Shown: piece after piece, positions 43,157 to 51,295 of the stretch
How positions within the stretch are numbered: the first letter of the stretch is position 1
Layout: each line of letters begins with the position of its first letter
NCBI RefSeq assembly: GCF_000982825.1
Contig: NZ_CP011047.1
Span: 4,092,001 to 4,156,000, forward strand
DNA: 64,000 bases
Origin: Cronobacter sakazakii
GTDB lineage: Bacteria > Pseudomonadota > Gammaproteobacteria > Enterobacterales > Enterobacteriaceae
Reading direction: 5' to 3'
The notes under the pieces: model-generated
Databases searched by the model: none
What the model saw: only the letters and a program-made list of their open reading frames with translations
Told to the model about the DNA's origin: nothing
Made by a program: the position numbers and the translations under genes

Positions 43157-44833
43157 TCACGACATCAGTTTATAAACCCGCGTCTCCCACGCGCGTAACC
43201 GGTGCGGCTCCTGGGTCTCGCCAAGATTCGCCAGCACGCAGAACGCGCCGTTGAGCGACAACGCCCTGGCGTCCCACTCCGCCGCTTTGCCGGAGAAGTT
43301 ACACAGCACCACCAGTTGTTCATCGCCCAGCACGCGGCGGTAGGCATAGATCTGCTCGTGATCGTTAAGCACCGTCTCGTAGCGCCCGTAAATCAGCGCC
43401 GGCTCGCGTTTTCGCAGGTGGATCATCCGCCGGTAAAAATTGAGCACCGAATGCGGATCGTGCTGCTGGCTTTCGACGTTGATCATCTCGTAATTCGGGT
43501 TCACCTTCAGCCAGGGTTCATGGGTGCTGAAGCCCGCATACGGCGACGCGTCCCACTGCATCGGCGTGCGGGAGTTATCGCGCCCGGTGCGCGTCAGGAA
43601 TTCGACAATCTCCTCCTCGCGCATTCCCTGATCCCGCAAATCGCGCGCTTTGTTATGGGCCGAGACGTCGTCAAAATCGTCCAGGCTCGCAAAACGCGTA
43701 TTGGTCATGCCGATCTCCTGGCCCTGATAGATAAACGGCGTGCCCTGCATCAGAAAATACATCGCCGCGATGCAGGTCGCGCTTTCGCGCCAGTGATGCT
43801 CGGTATCGCCCCAGCGCGAGACCACGCGCGTCACGTCGTGGTTTTCCACATAGAGCGCATTCCAGCCTTTGCCTTCCAGCGCCTGCTGCCAGGCGGTGAA
43901 AATGTTGCGCAGCACGGCGGGCGTCGGGCGCAGTCCCGCCTGCGGCTCCCAGAGCCGGACATGCTCAAACTGAAACACCATATTGAGCCGCCCGCGGTTT
44001 TCGCCCACCCACTCTTCCGCGTGGGCGGCATCCAGCCCGTTCATCTCGCCCACCGTGACGATGTCGTAGTGGTTAAAGACGTTGCGGCAGATGTCGTCCA
44101 CATAGTCGAGCAGGCCGTCGTAATTAAGGTGCGACACCATCGACGGCGCGTAGGGCAGTTTTTCGGGGTTCGGCACGTCGCTTAACGTCGGCTCCTTTTT
44201 CATGTGCGCGATGGCATCGATGCGAAAGCCGTCGATGCCTTTATCCAGCCACCAGCGCATCATGTCGTAGACGGCGGCGCGCATCTCATGATTTTCCCAG
44301 TTGAGATCGGGCTGACGGCTGCTGAACAGGTGCATGAAATACTGGCCGGTCACGTCATCCCGCTTCCAGGCCGAGCCGCTGAAAATCGATTCCCAGTTAT
44401 TCGGCTCCGCCCCGTTTTTGCCGTCGCGCCAGATATACCAGTCGCGTTTGGGGTTATCCTTTGAGGCGCGCGATTCAAGAAACCACGGATGTTCGTCGGA
44501 CGTGTGGTTCACCACCAGGTCCAGGATCAGCCGCATGCCGCGCTGATGCACGCCCTCCAGCAGCCGGTCGAAATCGGCCATCGTGCCAAATTCCGCCATG
44601 ATCCCCTGATAGTCGCTGATGTCATAACCGTTATCGTCGTTGGGCGACGGGTACATCGGGCAGATCCAGATAAGATCGATGCCTAAATCTTTCAGGTAAT
44701 CGAGCTTTTCGATAATCCCGTTGAGATCGCCAATGCCGTCGCCGTTGCTGTCTTTAAAGCTGCGCGGATAAATCTGGTAGGCCGTTGCCTCTTTCCACCA
44801 GCGGCCTTTTACCTGCGTCGGTGCTTCACTCAT
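43157..44833 (-). CDS. GH13 alpha-glucosidase, A-type (Asp206-Ala207)
   Basis: A 558-residue cytoplasmic oligosaccharide hydrolase of the GH13 oligo-1,6-glucosidase/alpha-glucosidase group. Conserved regions: DLVVNHTSDEHPWF, nucleophile Asp206 in DGFRIDAIAH, acid/base Glu263 in IVTVGEMNG, Asp333 in VENHDVTR. The residue after the nucleophile is Ala; in related enzymes Ala or Thr goes with alpha-1,4 and Val with alpha-1,6 preference. No signal peptide, so it acts on sugar brought in by the ABC system. Its ATG overlaps the stop of the upstream glucosidase by one base. Cronobacter alpha-glucosidases of this type (GluA/GluB, palatinose cluster) are the nearest named group I know; I cannot assign one name. 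Confidence 0.88.
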   Translation of the reverse strand: MSEAPTQVKGRWWKEATAYQIYPRSFKDSNGDGIGDLNGIIEKLDYLKDLGIDLIWICPMYPSPNDDNGYDISDYQGIMAEFGTMADFDRLLEGVHQRGMRLILDLVVNHTSDEHPWFLESRASKDNPKRDWYIWRDGKNGAEPNNWESIFSGSAWKRDDVTGQYFMHLFSSRQPDLNWENHEMRAAVYDMMRWWLDKGIDGFRIDAIAHMKKEPTLSDVPNPEKLPYAPSMVSHLNYDGLLDYVDDICRNVFNHYDIVTVGEMNGLDAAHAEEWVGENRGRLNMVFQFEHVRLWEPQAGLRPTPAVLRNIFTAWQQALEGKGWNALYVENHDVTRVVSRWGDTEHHWRESATCIAAMYFLMQGTPFIYQGQEIGMTNTRFASLDDFDDVSAHNKARDLRDQGMREEEIVEFLTRTGRDNSRTPMQWDASPYAGFSTHEPWLKVNPNYEMINVESQQHDPHSVLNFYRRMIHLRKREPALIYGRYETVLNDHEQIYAYRRVLGDEQLVVLCNFSGKAAEWDARALSLNGAFCVLANLGETQEPHRLRAWETRVYKLMS

Positions 44834-46488
44834 TACCCCTCCTGATGAATTAACAGCGCAAAAGATTCATAAGGTTGCAGCTCCAGGCTCACAGCCAGCT
44901 GGTCACGCGGCGCATAGTTACTGATAAGGCATTCGCCGTGCCACGCCTGCATCGCTTCCGGAATGGGCAACGTAATGGCGTTGCCGAAGAAATTGTTAAT
45001 CACCAGCAGCGTGTCGCCCTCGTAGCGGCGCACCCAGGCGAACACTTCCGGGTGCTCGGCAAACAGCATCTGATAATCGCCATACACCAGAATCGGATAC
45101 TGTTTACGCAGCGCCACCAGCTTTTGATAGTGCCAGAGAATGGAATCAGGCTCGGCCAGCGCCTGCGCCACGTTAATCTCGCGGTAATTGGGGTTAACGC
45201 CGAGCCACGGCATGCCGGTGGTAAATCCGCCATTCGGGCTGTCATCCCACTGCATCGGCGTGCGGGCGTTATCGCGGCCGTTGGCGTAGATACCGGTCAT
45301 CATCTCGTCATGCGTCAGGCCGCCAGCAATCAGTTCCCGGTAAAAATTGAGGCTTTCGATGTCGCGATACTCTTCAATCGTGGAGTAACGCACGTTGGTC
45401 ATACCGATCTCCTCGCCCTGATAGATATAGGGCGTGCCGCGCAGGCAGTGGAGCGCGGTGGCGAGCATTTTCGCCGAGACCTCACGATACTCGCCGTCAT
45501 TACCAAATTTCGACACCGCGCGCGGCAGGTCATGATTACTCCAGAACAGCGAGTTCCAGCCGCGGTCGGCCAGCGCCGTCTGCCATTTATCAATCACCGC
45601 CTTAAAGCGCGGCAGCTCGAACGGTCTGCTGCGCCACTTACCGGCTTTTTCATCCCAGGTCTGTTTAATATGTTCAAACTGAAACACCATCGAGAGTTCC
45701 CGGCGTTCCGGGTCGCTGTAGAGCAGCGCGTCTTCCGGCGTGACGCTCCAGGCTTCGCCCACGGTCAGCGAATCGCGCGGGCCGAACGTCGCCTCGTTCA
45801 TCTGACGCAGCAGCACGTGCAGGTGCTTGCCGTTCGCCATAATCTGCCGGTCGACCTCTTTGCCGATTAAATCGATAACGTCCATGCGGAAACCGCCGAT
45901 GCCTTTGTCCAGCCAGCGGTTCATCATCGCGTGGATCTCCTCCTGCACGCGCGGGTTTTCCCAGTTGAGATCCGGCTGGCGCACCGAAAACTGATGCAGA
46001 TAATATTCGCCGCTCGCCTCGTCATACGCCCAGCCGCTGCCGCCAAAATGCGAGCGGTAATCATTCGGCGGGCCGCCGTCCGGCGCCGGTTTGCGCCAGA
46101 TATAGAAATCGCGGTACGGGTTATCTTTGCCCTTTTTCGCCTCGATAAACCACGGATGCTCGTCAGAGGTATGGTTCACCACCAGGTCCATCAGGATATA
46201 GATATCACGCGCCTTCGCTTCCTGAATCAGCTGTTCCATTTCCGCCATCGTGCCGAACTCCGCGGCGATATCGTCGTAGTCGGAGATATCGTAGCCATTG
46301 TCGTCCATTGGCGATTTGTAGACCGGCGAGAGCCAGATAAGGTTGATGCCAAGCTGTTGCAGATAGTCGAGCTTGCTGATAATGCCTGCCAGGTCGCCCA
46401 CGCCGTCGCCGTTGGCGTCCATAAAGCTGCGCGGGTAGATCTGATAGACCACCGCGTTGTGCCACCACTTCTTGTCGATTGCTTTCAT
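44833..46488 (-). CDS. GH13 alpha-glucosidase, V-type (Asp203-Val204)
   Basis: A 551-residue paralogue of the preceding glucosidase. Conserved regions: DLVVNHTSDEHPWF, nucleophile Asp203 in GFRMDVIDL, acid/base Glu245 in LTVGEAWS, Asp320 in WSNHDLPR. Val204 follows the nucleophile, the residue type found in oligo-1,6-glucosidase and isomaltase, so alpha-1,6 bonds (isomaltose, palatinose) are the predicted target. I start at the ATG at 46488 with GGGAG upstream; a GTG one codon earlier is also in frame. It follows the ATPase gene by 9 bp and shares one base with the next glucosidase gene. Confidence 0.88.
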   Translation of the reverse strand: MKAIDKKWWHNAVVYQIYPRSFMDANGDGVGDLAGIISKLDYLQQLGINLIWLSPVYKSPMDDNGYDISDYDDIAAEFGTMAEMEQLIQEAKARDIYILMDLVVNHTSDEHPWFIEAKKGKDNPYRDFYIWRKPAPDGGPPNDYRSHFGGSGWAYDEASGEYYLHQFSVRQPDLNWENPRVQEEIHAMMNRWLDKGIGGFRMDVIDLIGKEVDRQIMANGKHLHVLLRQMNEATFGPRDSLTVGEAWSVTPEDALLYSDPERRELSMVFQFEHIKQTWDEKAGKWRSRPFELPRFKAVIDKWQTALADRGWNSLFWSNHDLPRAVSKFGNDGEYREVSAKMLATALHCLRGTPYIYQGEEIGMTNVRYSTIEEYRDIESLNFYRELIAGGLTHDEMMTGIYANGRDNARTPMQWDDSPNGGFTTGMPWLGVNPNYREINVAQALAEPDSILWHYQKLVALRKQYPILVYGDYQMLFAEHPEVFAWVRRYEGDTLLVINNFFGNAITLPIPEAMQAWHGECLISNYAPRDQLAVSLELQPYESFALLIHQEG

Positions 46489-46497
46489 CACGCTCCC

Positions 46498-47613
46498 TTA
46501 ATGCTGGGTTTTCGGGCCGCTTAAGCGCGCAAACGCGTTGCCCGCGCTGTCAAAAAGGTAACAGTGTTCCACTGGCAGTTTCAGCCCCAGATGATGCTCC
46601 GGCCGGACTTCCAGCCTCTCAGTATGGCGCATGACCAGCGGTTCTGCGCCATAACCGCCGTTCACATAAACCAGGGTTTCATTGCCCATATGCTCAACGA
46701 ATAACACTTCGCCCTCCACGTCTGCTTTCGCAAGCGCCATGACCTCCACATGCTCCGGGCGAATGCCAAGCTGCACCGTGTCGCCCTCCTGCCCGGCGGC
46801 GGCCTGCACCGGCAGCGTCAGGCGCAGGCCGTTTTCCAGCTCCACCTCGCAGGCGTGCTCCATCACGCGGAGCATTTTGCCGGGAATGAGGTTCATCTTC
46901 GGCGAGCCGATAAACTGCGCGACAAACACGTTGGCCGGGGTGTCGTAAAGCTCAAGCGGTGTACCGACCTGTTCAATCTGGCCCTGGTTTAACACAACGA
47001 TGCGGTCGGCGAGCGTCATCGCCTCCACCTGATCGTGGGTCACATACAGAATGGTGGCGTGAATGCGCCTGTGCAGCGCCGCTATCTCCATGCGCATCTG
47101 CACGCGCAGCGAGGCGTCGAGGTTAGAGAGCGGTTCGTCGAAGAGAAACAGGCTCGGCTCGCGCACAATCGCGCGGCCTATGGCCACGCGCTGGCGCTGG
47201 CCGCCGGAGAGATCTTTCGGGCGGCGATCCAGCAGATGCTCCAGCTGTAAAATCCGCGCGCTTTCGCGCACCCGCTCGTCAATCTCCTTCTCGGGCACCT
47301 TCGCCATTTCAAGCGCGAACGCCATATTCTGGTAGACCGTCATATGCGGATAGAGCGCATAGGACTGAAACACCATGCCGATGCCGCGCTCGGATGGCGA
47401 ATCGTCGTTAACCCGCAGGTCATCGATATACATATCGCCGTCGGTTATCTCCTCAAGCCCGGCGACCAGGCGCAGCAGCGTCGATTTGCCGCAGCCGGAT
47501 GGGCCAACCACCACCACAAATTCGCCGCTGTTGATCTGTAAATCGAGCGGCTTAATCACTTCGGCATGGGTGCCGTAGCGTTTCTGGACTTTCTCTAAAC
47601 GAAGTTGCGCCAT
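46498..47613 (-). CDS. Sugar ABC transporter ATPase (MalK/UgpC/MsmK type)
   Basis: A 371-residue CUT1-family ATPase. Walker A GPSGCGKST (about 37-45), Q-loop FQSYALYPHM, signature LSGGQRQRVAIGRAI, Walker B LFLFDEPLSNLDA and switch His in YVTHDQVEAM. The C-terminal OB-type regulatory domain (about 240-371) has the usual MalK layout (FIGSPKMNLI, LGIRPEHVEV). It energises the two permeases upstream. Third from last in the operon, with the glucosidases after it. Confidence 0.93.
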   Translation of the reverse strand: MAQLRLEKVQKRYGTHAEVIKPLDLQINSGEFVVVVGPSGCGKSTLLRLVAGLEEITDGDMYIDDLRVNDDSPSERGIGMVFQSYALYPHMTVYQNMAFALEMAKVPEKEIDERVRESARILQLEHLLDRRPKDLSGGQRQRVAIGRAIVREPSLFLFDEPLSNLDASLRVQMRMEIAALHRRIHATILYVTHDQVEAMTLADRIVVLNQGQIEQVGTPLELYDTPANVFVAQFIGSPKMNLIPGKMLRVMEHACEVELENGLRLTLPVQAAAGQEGDTVQLGIRPEHVEVMALAKADVEGEVLFVEHMGNETLVYVNGGYGAEPLVMRHTERLEVRPEHHLGLKLPVEHCYLFDSAGNAFARLSGPKTQH

Positions 47614-47616
47614 GAT

Positions 47617-48462
47617 TTACCCCTTAATCGCCCCGCTGGTCAGGCCGCTGACAATGCGTTTCTGGAAGATAAGCACCAGGATAATAATGGGCAGCGTCAC
47701 CACCACCGACGCGGCCATAATGCTGCCCCAGGGCAGCTCGTAGCTCGACGCGCCGCTGAACATGCTGATGGCGACCGGCACGGTGCGTTTGTCGCCGGAA
47801 ATAATAAACGTCAGCGCGAACATGAATTCATTCCAGGCCCCGATAAACGCCAGCAACCCGGTGGTCACCAGCGCAGGCGCCAACACCGGCGCAAAGACGC
47901 GGCGAATAATGGTGCCGGTTTTCGCGCCGTCAACGATCGCCGCCTCTTCCAGCTCCACCGGGATCGACTTCATAAACGTCGTCAACACCCAGACGGTGAA
48001 CGGCAGCGAAAACGTGGTGTAGGAGATAACCAGCGCACCGAGCGAATCGTAAAGCCCGAGAAAGCGCACCAGTTCAAACATGCCCGTCAGCACCGCCACC
48101 TGCGGAAACATCGAGACGCAGAGAATGGTAAAGAGCAGTACGCGACGCCCGCGAAACGGCACGCGCGCCAGCGCAAAGGCGGCCGTCACCGACACCAGCA
48201 GACACAGCCCCACCGTCACCACCGCCACCAGCACGGAGTTCAGCAGACTGCGGGCGATGCCGTTATCCACCAGCGCCACCACATAGTTATCCCAGTGCCA
48301 GCTGTCCGGGAAATAGGCGGGCGTAAACAGCTCCTGGCCCGCGCGCAGCGAGCTGATAATGGCGTAATAGAAAGGAAAAACGCAGAACAGACAGGCCATC
48401 AGCGCGCCGATATAAATCACCGCTTTATGCCCCATCCTGCGCTGCCAGCGCGTGGTTTTCAT
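47617..48462 (-). CDS. Sugar ABC transporter permease (MalG type)
   Basis: 281 residues with six hydrophobic segments. The EAA loop that docks on the ATPase is ELEEAAIVDGAKTGTIIRRV, followed by FAPVLAPAL. The C-terminus (GLTSGAIKG) is typical of MalG-like subunits. Its start codon shares one base with the stop of the other permease gene, and it ends 3 bp before the ATPase gene. Confidence 0.92.
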   Translation of the reverse strand: MKTTRWQRRMGHKAVIYIGALMACLFCVFPFYYAIISSLRAGQELFTPAYFPDSWHWDNYVVALVDNGIARSLLNSVLVAVVTVGLCLLVSVTAAFALARVPFRGRRVLLFTILCVSMFPQVAVLTGMFELVRFLGLYDSLGALVISYTTFSLPFTVWVLTTFMKSIPVELEEAAIVDGAKTGTIIRRVFAPVLAPALVTTGLLAFIGAWNEFMFALTFIISGDKRTVPVAISMFSGASSYELPWGSIMAASVVVTLPIIILVLIFQKRIVSGLTSGAIKG

Positions 48463-49415
48463 CAGCTTTTCTCCTTGTCGTTTAAGCGCGCGACGCGGAT
48501 AAAGCAGGCCGCGATGCCCGCCACCATCATAAAGACCAGCACCGAGGCCGCCGACCCCATGCCCATGTCCTGATAAGAGACGATCTGCTCGCGGGCGTAG
48601 CCGGAAATTGACATCGTCGCTTCGCTGTTGGAGGTCAGCACGTAGATGAGATCGAAGATACGCATCGAATCCATCACACGGAAAATCAGCGCCACCACCA
48701 GCGCGGGCATAATCAGCGGCAGCGTGATGCGCTTAAAGCGCTGCCAGGGGCTGGCGCCGTCCACTTTCGCGGCCTCGTAAAGATCCGCCGGAATCAGCTG
48801 TAGCGCCGCCAGCAGCATCAGCGCCATAAACGGCGTGGTTTTCCAGACGTCGGCAATCACCACCGCCCACATGGAGAGCGACGGCTCGGCAATCCACGCG
48901 AGATGCGACGGCAGGCCGATTTTGCCGAGAAGATCGTTCACCACGCCGTATTGGTCATGGAACATCCAGCCCCACATTTTGGCGCTGACGATCGTCGGGA
49001 TCGCCCACGGGATGAGAATGGCGGTGCGCACCAGCCCCTGACCGCGGAATTTCTCGTTCATCAGCAGCGCCAGCAGCATACCGAGCAACAGCTCCAGCGC
49101 GACCGAAGTGAACGTGAACCAGAGTGTGTTGCCGACCGCCTGCCACCAGAGCGGGTCGCTTAGCACGCCGATGCTCACACCATCCTTGCGCGCAAAGTAG
49201 TTCGCGATACCCACCATCTGGTAATCCTGAGGCGCGTCGAGCATGGCGTTGGTGAAGCTAAACCAGATGGTGCGAACCAGCGGCCAGCCCGCCGCCAGCG
49301 CCAGCAGGAGTAGCGAGGGCAATACCAGCCCCCACGCCACGCGCCGACGACGCTGATGCCAGGAGGCGTTGTGCCGCCGGGGAGACGGCGGCGACGTAAG
49401 GCTATCGGATTTCAT
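48462..49415 (-). CDS. Sugar ABC transporter permease (MalF/UgpA type)
   Basis: 317 residues from the ATG at 49415, which has GGAG 5 nt upstream; a GTG 30 bp earlier is in frame but lacks a site. A positively charged N-terminal tail (HQRRRRVAWG) leads into six membrane segments. The EAA loop is LYEAAKVDGASPWQRFKRIT. It lies downstream of the binding-protein gene, separated by a REP-like inverted pair, and overlaps the second permease gene by one base. Confidence 0.9.
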   Translation of the reverse strand: MKSDSLTSPPSPRRHNASWHQRRRRVAWGLVLPSLLLLALAAGWPLVRTIWFSFTNAMLDAPQDYQMVGIANYFARKDGVSIGVLSDPLWWQAVGNTLWFTFTSVALELLLGMLLALLMNEKFRGQGLVRTAILIPWAIPTIVSAKMWGWMFHDQYGVVNDLLGKIGLPSHLAWIAEPSLSMWAVVIADVWKTTPFMALMLLAALQLIPADLYEAAKVDGASPWQRFKRITLPLIMPALVVALIFRVMDSMRIFDLIYVLTSNSEATMSISGYAREQIVSYQDMGMGSAASVLVFMMVAGIAACFIRVARLNDKEKS

Positions 49416-49495
49416 AGGCGCTCCGTTGAGTATGTTGACGGACACGATGATGTTGCCCTTCCCCCGACGAGCGAGCCTCAGGGTTAACGCCCCAC

Positions 49496-49572
49496 GGCGG
49501 GTGCGCTCCGCTTACCCGCCCTACAAAAACCTGTTTCGAGTTCGTAGGGCGGGTAAGCAAAGCGCACCCGCC
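49496..49572. repeat. Inverted pair of REP-like units between binding-protein and permease genes
   Basis: Two 29-bp units in opposite directions: 49496-49524 (GGCGGGTGCGCTCC and so on to CCCTAC) and its mirror 49544-49572. Each is itself a palindrome (GGCGGGT/ACCCGCC arms). The pair can form a long hairpin in the mRNA, as REP/BIME units do between E. coli malE and malF. Confidence 0.8.
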
Positions 49573-49631
49573 ATAGGGGCCAGGTTTGTTATTGCCAGGA
49601 GGCACCCGCCAGCCACAATGTCATCCAGCGC

Positions 49632-50897
49632 TTACCGCCAGCCAGCCCCCTTCGCGCGGGTCAGACGCTTTTGCAAATCTTCCGTCGCTTTCTTGCCATC
49701 CTCTTTGCCGTTCAGCACGCTAAACGTCACGTTGAAAATGGCATTCGACACGCGCGGATACTGCGCTTTGGTCACCGTCGCCGGGCGTGGCACCGCCTGG
49801 GCGAAAATATCGCGGAACTGCGTCAGCTCCGGCGCAACGGCCAGCACATCTTTGTTCTCATAGAGCGCGACACGAGTCGGCGCGTGGCCGAGCATTTTCA
49901 GGCGTATGATTTGCGAATCGTCATCGCTTAAGATTTTCAGCAGCGCGATGGCGGCCTCCGGGTTTTTGGTGTTAGCGTTTATTGACCACTGCCAGCCGCC
50001 GAGCGTCGTCGCCTGACGCCCTTCCGGCCCGGCGGGAAGCTGTATCACGCCCACTTTGCCTTTGAGCGGGCTGTCATCGGCCTGAGATAGCTGCCAGACA
50101 TAGGGCCAGTTGCGCATAAACAGCGCGTCGCCGTTCTGGAACACGGTGCGCGACTCTTCCTCTTTGTAGCCCAGCACGCCCTTCGGCGTAATCTTGCCCA
50201 TCCAGCCGCGCGCCATATCCAGCGCCTGCGCCGCTTTCGGGTTATTAATGGTCACGTTCCCTTTTTCATCGACAAACGTGCCGCCGCCGTATGAGTCGAT
50301 CCACTCCAGCGCGTTACAGGTCAGCCCTTCATAAGATTTGCCCTGGAAGATGTACCCCCAGAAGTTTTTATGCCCCGCCTTGCGCTCTTCGGCCTGAATT
50401 TTCGTGGCGATGCGCGTCATTTCGTCCCACGTTTTTGGCGGCTGCTCTTTATATTTCTCCAGTAAATCTTTGCGATAGAACAGCACGCCGGTGTCGATAT
50501 ACGACGGCACCGCTTTCAGGCGTCCGTTGACGGTGTTGTTCTTCCAGGGGCCGGGGAAAAAGTCTTTTTCCATGCCGCCCATCGCGTCGGTGAGATCGAG
50601 CGTCTGCTTGTCCAGCAGGCCTATCCAGATGGTGTCGGACTGAAACACATCCACCGCTTTTTCATCTTTAGCGGCGAAGAGTTGTTGCAGCAGCGCCAGC
50701 TTTTCATCGGAGGCCGCCGGGAACTCGATAAACTCCAGCTGATTGCCGGTCTGCTTCTCGAAGCGTTCTTTGATGTACTGGCAATACTGTTTGCCACCGG
50801 GCGACACGGGGCACTCCATGCGCAGGGTATCGGCAAACGCCAGTGAGCTTGCGCCCGCCAGCGCGACGGTCAGAAAAGTGAAGGTGAGCTTTTTCAT
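49632..50897 (-). CDS. Sugar ABC transporter substrate-binding protein
   Basis: A 421-residue CUT1-family periplasmic receptor. The signal peptide (MKKLTFTFLTVALAGASSLA) is cleaved near AFA. The mature domain has the MalE-like pattern VFQSDTIWIGLLDKQ and VPSYIDTGVLFYRKDLLEKY. It is the first gene of a minus-strand operon: receptor, two permeases, ATPase, two glucosidases. Together they predict import and cytoplasmic hydrolysis of an alpha-glucoside (isomaltose, palatinose, trehalulose or alike). No regulator is encoded next to it. Confidence 0.9.
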   Translation of the reverse strand: MKKLTFTFLTVALAGASSLAFADTLRMECPVSPGGKQYCQYIKERFEKQTGNQLEFIEFPAASDEKLALLQQLFAAKDEKAVDVFQSDTIWIGLLDKQTLDLTDAMGGMEKDFFPGPWKNNTVNGRLKAVPSYIDTGVLFYRKDLLEKYKEQPPKTWDEMTRIATKIQAEERKAGHKNFWGYIFQGKSYEGLTCNALEWIDSYGGGTFVDEKGNVTINNPKAAQALDMARGWMGKITPKGVLGYKEEESRTVFQNGDALFMRNWPYVWQLSQADDSPLKGKVGVIQLPAGPEGRQATTLGGWQWSINANTKNPEAAIALLKILSDDDSQIIRLKMLGHAPTRVALYENKDVLAVAPELTQFRDIFAQAVPRPATVTKAQYPRVSNAIFNVTFSVLNGKEDGKKATEDLQKRLTRAKGAGWR

Positions 50898-51208
50898 GAT
50901 GTCCTCTTATGCACTGAACAGGGTGCGGAGGCGTTGCGCCGCCGCCCACAGCGCGATGTACGGCAAATCATCACGATCCTAAGCTAGTTAACGTTATGGA
51001 ATAGCGGCAACTTTGCAGCGACTTCACAACAAAAAAGCTGGATATCGCAAACAAATCTGGTGATTTTGTGAAAAAAACGCATCGGAAAATTTGACAGATC
51101 CGCGAGGCGATATATGCAACCGCAAGCGAGAAGCCCGCGTCGCGCGGGAGTTTGACGGTGATCTCAAAATGTTAATAAATATGACAGCCCCTGTTTACAA
51201 GCCGCCAC
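50898..51208. promoter_or_regulatory. Divergent region upstream of the ABC operon and gluconate permease
   Basis: Holds the promoters of both the sugar operon (minus) and the permease (plus). TGTGA half-sites (near 51026 and 51067) suggest CRP, but no full dyad is seen. A TTGACG at 51152 with TAATAA 15 bp on may be the permease promoter. Confidence 0.4.
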
Positions 51209-51238
51209 ATGTTATCGGTATCATGTTACCGGTATCAG
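51209..51238. promoter_or_regulatory. Two overlapping GntR operators
   Basis: ATGTTATCGGTATCAT (51209-51224) and ATGTTACCGGTATCAG (51223-51238), each close to the GntR operator ATGTTACCGGTAACAT, overlapping by two bases. They sit 58 bp before the permease start, as for E. coli gntT. GntR itself is not in this window. Confidence 0.75.
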
Positions 51239-51295
51239 TGAGAAAACCGCCGACCAGGCTACGGTTTCACTGTACCCATGTTGAGGATAATAACG

